Positions 56,801-64,000 of a DNA stretch of 64,000 nt are shown in pieces. The notes beneath the pieces are model-generated. The model had not been told where the DNA came from, made no database searches, and worked only from the letters and a program-made list of their open reading frames with translations. Every line of letters begins with the position of its first letter. Position 1 is the first letter of the stretch. This DNA is from Bromus sterilis. Its lineage: Eukaryota > Streptophyta > Magnoliopsida > Poales > Poaceae. The stretch covers positions 5,270,001 to 5,334,000 of the forward strand of contig OX465599.1 in NCBI GenBank assembly GCA_950022295.1. The letters are read 5' to 3'. Made by a program: the position numbers and the translations under genes.

Positions 56801-57580
56801 TTTTGAGGAAGCGTCGATGAGTACCATAAAGTATCGAAACGGCCCCGAGAGGGGCTGAATCGGACCGCATATGTCCCCTTGGATGCGCTCCAAGAACGCG
56901 GGGATTTCATCCTTCACCTTTAAGGGGGATGGTCTAATGATTAACTTCCGTGTAGCGCATGCGGAGCACACGAAATCATCGGGATTTGGAAAGTTTTTCA
57001 CATTGACATTGTGACCATTCGAGTTGTTAATTATGTTCCTCATCATTCTCAGGCCGGGATGGCCTAATCTATCATGCCATAGGCAAAATAGTTCAGAGCT
57101 TCGAAAAACAATTTTTAAGGTAACGTACACGGGCGGTGCTACAATTTTTGTGTAGTATAGCCCCGTGTCCCATGAAGGAAGCCTTTCGAGGACATTGATA
57201 CCATTTTCATCGCGCCTTGTGATGAGGAGGTATTCCTTACCACCCTCGTCATCGGTCTCAATATGAAAACCATTAGCACGGATAGCTCTGAAGCTCAAGA
57301 GAGTGCGAGTAGCTTCTGGGCACAACAACGCGTCATTAATGACCAAAGTTGTTCCCATGGGGAGTACAAAAGTAGCTCGTCCGGAGTCAACTATTTTCGG
57401 ACCGCAGCCGGCGAACGTCATAATACTACCCGAAGACTTTTGAATTGACTCGAAGTACTTATCATCTCTCAGGATGGTATTTGTCGTTCCATTGTCAGCA
57501 AGGCATGTTTCCTCCATGGGGCGCCACACGCGTTTCTCCTCGATGAACGAAGAGAGCCTGCTTGATGGAGGCTCGAGGCA
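53887..57580 (-). pseudogene. Copia pol polyprotein, broken
   Basis: The protease region has LADNGTT where the active site is normally D-S/T-G. Integrase has the zinc-binding HDRLGH ... CSAC pair and a GDICGPIQ start, but MGNGEEF where the catalytic D of the DNxxEF-type motif would be, so a catalytic residue is lost. Reverse transcriptase has the YVDDL box near 54915. RNase H has YEDNAACV and KHIKPKFF. Breaks: an in-frame stop near 56462, a frame change near 55415, and stops near 55297, 54997 and 54475 and before 54222. No functional product is expected. Confidence 0.88.
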
Positions 57581-57610
57581 GATCAGTCGGCGGAGCTCGT
57601 GCTGATAACG

Positions 57611-57891
57611 TGTTCCACAACCTTTGCCGGCGAGTCCGGTCCAAGGGCGTGGAACTGGAGCGTAGTCGAAATAGTCGTACACGCGACACAATCACAGATG
57701 CGAAAAGTAAAAAGACACAGAGAAATAATCTGAACTTGATCTTTATTATCAAGTGGTGTCTCTCTCCATACAATACAATGAGTATATATAAAGAGGAGAG
57801 GAGTAGGTGGAAAGGACCAAACCCTAAAGGGAAAAAACCTTCACCCAAGAAAGGGTGGGCCCCGCATGGGGCCATAGTCGGTTTCCCAACA
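57611..57891 (-). repeat. 5' LTR of the Copia element
   Basis: 281 bases from TGTTCCACAACC to CCCAACA, with a TATATATAAAG promoter-like box. Inside it (toward 57600) is a primer-binding-like sequence reading TTATCAGCACGAGC on the minus strand. Confidence 0.92.
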
Positions 57892-58210
57892 GTTTTCTCG
57901 GAGATTTATCCACGCCTCCAAGGATTGAAATGAAAATCCACTCGTCCTCTTCATAGCGATCAAGAGGGAAATCAAATCTGTGAAAGGAAAGAGATCTCGT
58001 CTGTTAAAAAATCGCCTGATCAGGATTTGCTGCCCCAGGGGTAATACCCCCGTCACCAAACTAGCCCTGAAGAGAGCGGACGTGGCGCCACCGAAGCATG
58101 CAATGGATGTTTGCTTTGCTCGTGGAACAAGCAAGGCAGCAACTAACAATAACCACCTGGAATATGAATGAAGGAAAGGAAGCTACGTATGTACGCGGTG
58201 GGCGGCCAGT

Positions 58211-58244
58211 GGCCACACATGTGGCTCGCCGGTCGCGTGCTCCG
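58211..58244 (+). promoter_or_regulatory. Shared promoter motifs before A2
   Basis: GGCCACACATGTGGC at 58211-58225 and GCCGGTCGCGTGCTCCG at 58228-58244. The second is nearly identical to the orphan promoter (44589-44606), and the first resembles the B1/B2 motif. Confidence 0.65.
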
Positions 58245-58270
58245 CCACTCCACTCCGTCGCCGGTTTCAT

Positions 58271-58278
58271 TATATAAA
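58271..58278 (+). promoter_or_regulatory. TATA box of small-protein gene A2
   Basis: TATATAAA, 123 bases before the ATG. The leader contains CCCAGCGCACAAGCACAAGC, as in A1. Confidence 0.75.
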
Positions 58279-58393
58279 GAAGACCAAGCCGGCTGCGGTC
58301 TCCCTCCACAGTTCACAGCCCAGCGCACAAGCACAAGCAGCAAGCAAGCCCTCCAGCCAAGCTTAGTTACGAGACGTCACCCATTGCCGATCC

Positions 58394-58621
58394 ATGGCCT
58401 CCGCCGCGAGATCCTGCGCAGTCGTCCGCTTTGCCGCCGATGAGACGGCGCCGCCGCAGACCCTCCACGTCATGCGCCTGCAGCGGCTGCGCCTCCGCCG
58501 TGCTGCGCAGGGCTGCCTCGACCCCATCGCCGAGGAGGAGGACTCCGATGTCGAGGATGCCCACGGCCCAAGACCCCGCCGGCTCGCCCAACGTCCACAG
58601 CAGCAGGAGGAGGAGATCTGA
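58394..58621 (+). CDS. Small-protein family gene A2 (unknown function)
   Basis: 75 residues, single exon, GC-rich. The core VRFAADETAPPQTLHVMRLQ, then RLRLRRAAQGCLDPIAEEEDSDVED, places it with A1. The C-terminal third is Arg/Pro/Gln-rich and ends EEEI, unlike A1, so the tail evolves freely while the core is kept. No signal peptide or membrane segment. Promoter blocks, TATA box, leader and 3' flank are all in order, so this is the most complete subtype A copy. It lies 0.5 kb right of the Copia element. I cannot name a function; a basic helix followed by an acidic cluster could serve protein binding. Confidence 0.75.
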   Translation: MASAARSCAVVRFAADETAPPQTLHVMRLQRLRLRRAAQGCLDPIAEEEDSDVEDAHGPRPRRLAQRPQQQEEEI

Positions 58622-58903
58622 ATAATTAGACACACTGAGTTGTTGATTAGTTGGTGTGATATGTGTAACTAAATTGACTTCCGTCCAGTTCATGCCTGCC
58701 CCCTGTAATTAGTTCATGTAAGAATTCATGCGAGTTAGCTAATTCGTTACTAATGGCAAACCAATTGTGCGGATTGCCACAAAGGACAGGACAAGCTTGA
58801 ATTCTTAGCAGGCATACTCCATTAATCTGCCATGTCAGTAAAAATCCCCTTGCTCTGTTTTTATTTACTCTGCTCGTTCAGATACTGTTCTCTGGGTAAG
58901 CCG

Positions 58904-58984
58904 ACTCCCGCTGTTCACAAATATAAGATGTTTTGATAGGTTGTTTTAATGTATCAAAACGTCTTATATTTTGAAAAAACGGTA
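58904..58984. mobile_element. Stowaway-type MITE
   Basis: Inverted halves CTGTTCACAAATATAAGATG and, at the right, CGTCTTATATTTTGAAAAAACGG, about 80 bases in all. It lies at the end of the A2 3' flank. Confidence 0.6.
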
Positions 58985-60049
58985 GTATTAACAATCATCC
59001 ACCTTTGTTGTCCATTTCAACATCGGGAAAAATGAAACAAAACATACATAACAAAGCTTAGTGATGCATCGATTAATCTTGGTATACAGGATAACACCTA
59101 TAGCTGACCTGGCTAGCAGGAAGATTGAATGCATATGGAAGACGAAAAGGAGAAGGGATACAAAGAAAGGGTTGCATGTATTAATGAAGGCATGAGAAAT
59201 GAAGAATACCAAAGAATCGACACTGGTCGGATAGCAACACAGACTTCTGAGAGGCCTTGGGCACTCGCCCCTTCCTACCCGTAAAAAATCAGACTAGTCT
59301 AATAGGAGGGGACACCCCTGCCCTTATAAGTCACATTTTGCCTCCTCTCGTAATAATTGTACGACTAAATCCAGCAATATCCACCTCACGCACCGATCAC
59401 AATGGGCCCGCTAAAACCATTGTTTCTAGCCCACCAATCATGATGGATCACCCGTGAGTGCATCGAGGTTTATTCCGTGCATCTGGGTTCATATCACTTG
59501 TTATGTAATCTCGGTCCAATAACCAATGTTCCAACCCAAATGTCATGGATCCTCTACACGAGCATCTTAGGCCACCGATCAGGTCCAACCAGAGAGCAAC
59601 ACATACCTATAAGAGGCATTGGGCACTCTCCCCCCAAAAATACTAGTCTGATAGACGGGTCACTCCCGCCATTCTAAGTGTGTTCTTCCTCCTCCAACAA
59701 TCGATCATGGACTAAACCGGACGTCAGTGTTAACTATTGACTAGAAGATATTATCAAGGTCACCATATACATATGGCTCTCCTGCCAATACACCTATTTC
59801 AAAGAGAAAGGCAAAGTCTCCCGATTTTTACATCCAAGTATGCATACAATGAGTGCCAAGTATCGAGATCGAGCACATTGTCTTGCAAAACAGTAAAAAT
59901 AGATAACATCTTCAATAGATTGCCCATGTGATAGTTGTATTTGCCATCAAACAATTATTAGGGGCAAATCCACTAGCAAAAACAAGGCAGGACCAAACAC
60001 AAAATAAAATACTCGAAAAAATGCCTTCAAAACAGCATTCAAAACAAAT
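58985..60049. other. No gene seen; weak local duplication
   Basis: A block with GGCATTGGGCACTC/GGCCTTGGGCACTC, CTAGTCTGATAG/CTAGTCTAATAG and CTCCTC near 59250-59340 recurs near 59610-59700. No gene is supported. Confidence 0.4.
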
Positions 60050-60565
60050 AAATTATATTTCATCTCTCAATTTTAACAGCAGATTAGAAATGATTCCTCG
60101 ACTTCAAAACCATAAAAACTCAGTCCCTCAATTATTAATACTAGATGAGTTTCTTCCCGTTCATCCTCGTCCTCCTTCGAAGAGAGAGAGAGAGAGAGAG
60201 AGTATGTGAGCTAGACGATGAGGTGACTGAGATCAGGAGTCAAAACCATGCCATGTTGGCATAAAACCACTCAAAGCAACTTGATGAATGAATTCATATC
60301 CGAGTGGAGTTGTAGGGGCATTTCTTAACTATCGTCAAATTTGAGAGCCTGAAAATATTCTTTTTTTTTCTGCACATACACGATATTGCGAGTGCAAACA
60401 TATAAACCTGACATGAAATTAGCAGACATGATGTCTTTCTTAATTATTTGTTGTTCCTTCATTCGATCAATAGTACTTAGCATCCATAAGCTCGTATTCA
60501 TCCCTATGAAGATTGTATGTGTGAAAATGACACGAGATCGCACCACGTACCGGAAGCAATTCGTG
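60050..60565 (+). repeat. Duplicated upstream segment of gene B2 (partner 44790-45420)
   Basis: Direct partner of 44790-45420; see there for shared blocks. It contains a (GA)n microsatellite (about 60182-60203) not expanded in the partner. Confidence 0.7.
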
Positions 60566-60682
60566 TACCTAACACATATACACGTATTACGTACACACTA
60601 AAAGGCATTGTTCAGATGCCTTGCGGAACAAGTGCCAACACAAGCAAGCATGCACGTGTACGCACGCTCTGCTTCTAGAGGC

Positions 60683-60705
60683 TTATTATTATTATTATTA
60701 TTATT
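60683..60705 (+). repeat. (ATT)n microsatellite
   Basis: Seven to eight perfect TTA units in the B2 upstream region. Confidence 0.9.
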
Positions 60706-60746
60706 CATATCTAATTTAATACTCGTTGCATAGTTAATTCGGACAA

Positions 60747-60930
60747 GGGAATTGCTAAATCTCAGTCGACTGAGATTTAACTAAGTCTTAGTCGATGCTA
60801 TATCCGTGAGATTGTGCGTGAAGATCCGTACAAAAAATAATTTTAAATCTCTAATTTCTTTCTTTTTACATGTACTATCACTTGACTGAGATTTGGTTAA
60901 GTCTTAGTCGACTGAGACCTAGACACACCC
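60747..60930 (+). mobile_element. MITE of the CTCAGTCGACTGAG family, copy 2
   Basis: It begins GGGAATTGCTAAATCTCAGT and ends GACCTAGACACACCC, with internal inverted ACTAAGTCTTAGTCGA blocks. Copy 1 lies at 37023-37195 in the opposite orientation. Confidence 0.65.
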
Positions 60931-61059
60931 GATTTTCGATCCGCGATTGCGATTCGAAAGAAAGCGACGTTGATTAACCAGAGAATTGAGCACGTTTTGC
61001 CACGTGCGTACGATTGATGCAGAGGGAGGAGTGGCCGAGAGCGAAGCGTAAGTGTGTGT

Positions 61060-61180
61060 GGCAAGATCGGACAAAGAACAGAGAAGATACTTGCAGAAAA
61101 ATGGTGTGCGTGGCACAACTGTGACAGTTGGTTTGCTTTTGCCGTGGAGCAAGCGATCGAGAGCGACTGAAAATGAATGA
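61060..61180 (+). promoter_or_regulatory. Conserved distal promoter block of gene B2
   Basis: GGACAAAGAACAGAGAAGAT, ACTTGCAGAAAAATGG, GTGCGTGGCACAACTG, TTTGCTTTTGCCGTGGAGC and GATCGAGAGCGACTGAAAAT closely match 45620-45725 before B1. Confidence 0.65.
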
Positions 61181-61269
61181 AAATGGAGGAAGGCGACCCA
61201 GAAATCAGTAGCTACCTACCTACCTGGAAGGAAGGAAGGAAGGTGCGTGCGCAGGCGGCAACGCCGGAC

Positions 61270-61287
61270 GGCCACACACATGTCCGG
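61270..61287 (+). promoter_or_regulatory. Shared promoter motif before B2
   Basis: GGCCACACACATGTCCGG, identical to 45811-45828, 50 bases before the TATA box. Confidence 0.65.
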
Positions 61288-61319
61288 CCGCGTGCTCGCC
61301 GGTGGGTCTCGCCGGCTTG

Positions 61320-61327
61320 TATAAAAG
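61320..61327 (+). promoter_or_regulatory. TATA box of small-protein gene B2
   Basis: TATAAAAG, about 100 bases before the ATG. Confidence 0.75.
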
Positions 61328-61420
61328 AAACACAAACAGAGAGCTCTTCTCCTCGCTCAGCTGAACCAACCGCGCGCACAGCGAAGAAACTTGTTCCCGC
61401 CACTGCAACTGCAACCGAAC

Positions 61421-61684
61421 ATGGCCCCTGCCACTGCCACGACGACATGTACCGTCCTCCGCTTCGCCGCCGACGAGGCGGCCCCGCCGGAGACCCTCCA
61501 CGTCGTGCGCATGCAGCGCCTCCGCCTCCGCCAAGCGGCAGAGAGCTGCCTCGACGCCATCGCCGAGGAGGACGACCACCACGCTGGCACCAGCAGCAGC
61601 ACAAGCGGCCGCGGGGACGACGACGACACCCCCGTCGGCTCGCCCAGTGCCATGGTCGACCTTGCCCAAAGTCATCGTCGATAG
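61421..61684 (+). CDS. Small-protein family gene B2 (unknown function)
   Basis: 87 residues, single exon, GC-rich, function unknown. After MAPATATTTCTV comes the family core LRFAADEAAPPETLHV, then QRLRLRQAAESCLDAIAEEDD. HHAG, a Ser/Thr-rich stretch, an acidic DDDD cluster and a short tail ending SHRR follow. There is no signal peptide or membrane segment. All promoter blocks and the TATA box are in place, and the 3' flank continues without interruption for about 300 bases, so B2 is the best reference for subtype B. Compared with B1 the core is almost unchanged while synonymous and tail positions differ, which hints at selection on the core. The ATG follows CAACCGAAC; an upstream in-frame TTG is not needed. 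Confidence 0.75.
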   Translation: MAPATATTTCTVLRFAADEAAPPETLHVVRMQRLRLRQAAESCLDAIAEEDDHHAGTSSSTSGRGDDDDTPVGSPSAMVDLAQSHRR

Positions 61685-62002
61685 GCTGCTGCATCAATTA
61701 GACACAGTGTTGAGCACTACTGTACCAGGGAGTCTATACTCTGTAGGCTGTAACTATGGCATTGTGTATGTACAACTCTGTACTTCATGTTGTACCTTTT
61801 TTGGATAAAGACTTCATGTTGTACTTAGTCCATGCATGAATTTGATGATGGGAATCGGTTATTTTTTGCTGCGAATCGATCGCGAACACTGCCTCAGTAA
61901 CTGTTAGGCCTAATTTGTCGTGTCAATGAAGACTGAACATTTTCTTCCTCTGCTTCTCTCTGCTCTGAACCTGAAGAAATTCTGGTCGTTGTACTATGTT
62001 AC

Positions 62003-62213
62003 TAGGGGTCTGTTTGGTTGAGGGTTCGGCCTGCATCGCATCGAGCGAACGAGCGGGATGAGTTGTTTGGTTCGGCGGGAGAGCGGACGGAGTGACGCAG
62101 GCCAAGGCAATTTTCTCGTGTGAACACGGGCCGGATGATGCGTCCGAATCTGTCGAACCGCGCAGCCGCGAGTGGAGCGACGCGGACCGAGTCGGCGAAC
62201 CAAACACATCCTA
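62003..62213. mobile_element. MITE in the B2 3' flank
   Basis: Inverted ends CTAGGGGTCTGTTTGGTT and AACCAAACACATCCTAG around a GC-rich interior of about 200 bases. The matching flank of B1 (47200-47220) lacks it. GTTTGGTT ends are common in hAT- and Harbinger-type grass MITEs; the superfamily is not settled. Confidence 0.65.
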
Positions 62214-62339
62214 GCTGTCCATCTTCACCATTCCTTGTGCGCCAATCTAGACCATTTCGTCTTCCACAACCCTACAAGTACTACACATATGACCCTTGTA
62301 ACTCCCAACTGTTGGCCAGCATATCCTGAAACCACAGTT

Positions 62340-63077
62340 TCTCTACCATAAACGACTTAGCACTGCTAGAACTACCTTTCCTAGATCACTTTGGCTACTT
62401 TTTCTGGTTGTTCCACGCTCTAGCTCGACTTTTACTACATCGCTCTTACCTACCCTTCACCTCCAAAAAATATGTGCATTTATCAGTGCTTGTATGATGC
62501 TTCAAGTTGAACCCAGTTGTATGTGGCACTTGAATTGTGTGTCCATCTCTAAAAATTCCTAGTCTACAATCGCCTCTTTCACGGTCATGCTTTTATCGGT
62601 GGAGTTTTGACCGGCTGAAGCTGCAACAAGAGGATTAGGGCAAGTTTAGCTCATCATGGAGAGCTTATTGAGGCGATGCTCGGCTAGGGAATTTATTATG
62701 CAACATTTCAAACACATTGTGCAATATTTTTATTGTGTGCATGCAACAGACAAAAAAATTACAAAAATCATCAGTGTTTTTAGAACACACATGCAATAAA
62801 ACAACCTTAGGGGAACCGCAAAAGTTTGTGGCGGCTGCCCTCCTTTAAACCTAGCTTATTGGAATTGGGTAACAGATCGATTTGTCTTTTGATTGTTCCA
62901 GAGTTTCCAACAGTATACTAGTTTTGCCTCATTTTATTTTCGAGCTTGAAAACTCAGATAACATAAGATGAGAAAAGTGTTGCATTTGTTTCACATGCTC
63001 ATCTTGTATTTCAGTCAGACCCCGGAAAATGGTTAATCACGGACGAAAAAGAAGACAGACTCATCGGACCATTGGGC
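62340..63077. other. Between B2 and the ascorbate peroxidase gene
   Basis: No gene is seen. The last few hundred bases probably include the peroxidase 3' UTR (minus strand). Confidence 0.45.
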
Positions 63078-64000
63078 TTAGTTCCCAACCAGAGATGTCA
63101 AGAATGCCAACCCTGCGATCACGATCATAATGTTGAGGAAGTAATTGGACTGCAGAGCCTTCTCTGGGCTCCCTCCAAGCCCCTCGTACTCCGCCCTGAT
63201 CTTCTGCTTCATCGTGTCGGATAGCTCTCTCTGCAAAAATTCATAGACAAACAATTTTGAAATATTTCAAAGATGCTCTCAGAGCCACCTATTTTTAAAT
63301 TTTGGTGCACTACTTCACTAGCATACTCCATCCAAAGATCTTAGAACCAGGAATAGATTGTATAAGTGTAAACCTTCTTATAAGAGTATTTGGCAGCAAC
63401 GAAGGGCTCTGGCTGCGGTACTGTGCCATTAGTATCATTCGTTGGTGCTGGATCAGCAACCGCCTTCTCGTCTGTCGTCGCCGCATCCTTGTCATCGTCC
63501 AACGAGAATCCCTTCACAGTAATGTCATATCATGTTCATGTGTCAGGTTTTACTAAAGCTGAAGCAGATAGTAAAAGTTGGCCATAAAAATTGCCATGTC
63601 GAGTGGAAGAGCCTCTTAGTTTACGGCCCTAAAGATTTCTAGGCATGGACATAGGAGGATGGCGGGCTCACCTCAGGAGGATCAAACTTTGCCCCAAGGT
63701 TGCTCAGTTTAGCATGGGCTTCGGCGTAGTCTTTGAAGAATGCATCCTGGGACTCTGCATACTTCTCCGCATATATCTGCGTGTGCGCAAAAAAGTGAAT
63801 TTAGGAATTGCTATTTCATGGCATCATCATTACTCATAAAGTGAGAGCAATCAGGTTTACCTTGAATGATGGGTCATCAAATAGCGCAGCGTCTGTAGGC
63901 AATACTAGAAGATCTTGATCCCTTTGCTCTTTTATGTCCTGAAATTATAGTTGACACCACAAATGATCAAGACTCCAATGGAAATTTTAATCAGTAAAGC
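63078..64000 (-). CDS. tAPX: Thylakoid-bound ascorbate peroxidase, C-terminal exons (partial)
   Basis: This haem enzyme reduces hydrogen peroxide with ascorbate next to photosystem I. Four exons are visible on the minus strand: 63861-63938, 63672-63776, 63374-63511 and 63078-63230, all phase 0 with GT-AG introns. The 5' part lies beyond the window. The order is DQDLLVLPTDAALFDDPSFK, then the end of the peroxidase domain (YAESQDAFFKDYAEAHAKLS). After that comes an acidic linker (GFSLDDDKDA...) leading to AAKYSYKK. The last exon (RELSDTMKQKIRAEYEGLGG) ends in the membrane anchor NYFLNIMIVIAGLAFL plus TSLVGN. That anchor separates the thylakoid form from the soluble stromal form. It closely resembles rice APX8 as I remember it. 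Haem-binding and active-site residues are outside the window. Confidence 0.93.

Larger units (their letters stand above)
53389..57891 (-). mobile_element. Copia-type LTR retrotransposon, decayed
   Basis: A complete insertion of 4503 bases with two LTRs and a 5-base target duplication (GTTTT at 53384-53388 and 57892-57896). It is read on the minus strand. Protease, integrase, reverse transcriptase and RNase H follow in that order, which is the Copia order. There is room for only about 60 bases between the 5' LTR and the protease region, so gag is missing and the element could not have been autonomous. LTR differences and several stops show that it is old. Confidence 0.92.

Overview
The window is nuclear plant DNA from a grass, most likely a pooid such as wheat, Aegilops or barley. 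Pointers are spliced genes with GC-rich grass coding style, a grass-type miR396 precursor, many Stowaway-type MITEs (CTCCCTCC...GGGAG ends between TA dinucleotides), Helitrons, Copia and Gypsy remnants, and a thylakoid ascorbate peroxidase. There are no bacterial operons, CRISPR arrays or rRNA genes. Species and chromosome are inference.

Layout. 1-10 kb: no protein gene, but a miR396 gene (precursor about 5270-5445) with its own TATA box. 10-16.2 kb: a retroposon between unusually long 73/77-bp direct repeats, then a tandem duplication of about 1.05 kb whose first copy carries a 2.86-kb Helitron with captured gene fragments; the second copy keeps the empty site. 18.7-19.3 kb: a three-exon nuclear gene for mitochondrial ribosomal protein S19, flanked by a diverged duplication. 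23.6-26.9 kb: a non-autonomous DNA transposon with oppositely oriented subterminal repeats. 27.2-29.9 kb: an eight-exon COQ2-type 4-hydroxybenzoate polyprenyltransferase (ubiquinone synthesis). 31.3-32.6 kb: a GASA/snakin peptide gene with two candidate first exons. 33.1-34.3 kb: two repeats headed by tRNA-Ala-like sequence. 36.0 kb: a truncated F-box gene. 37.7 kb: a 38-residue single-pass membrane micropeptide gene on the minus strand.

38-62 kb is the most unusual part. It holds four intact members of a small-protein family that I do not recognise (75-121 residues; core with AADExAPPxTLHV, QRLRLR and a CL-x-x-IAEE end), plus an orphan promoter and at least one probable relic. The four genes form two subtypes in the order A-B ... 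A-B, which suggests duplication of a two-gene unit. They share TATA placement and a GGCCACACACATGTCCGG-type promoter block. A 3.15-kb Helitron sits inside the promoter of the first gene, a retroposon has replaced the end of the second, and a decayed Copia element (LTRs intact, GTTTT target duplication) lies between the two units.

63.1-64 kb: the last four exons of a thylakoid-bound ascorbate peroxidase on the minus strand, running off the window.

The housekeeping genes (RPS19, COQ2, APX) act in organelles but form no operon-like unit. All calls rest on reading the sequence; no database search was run.
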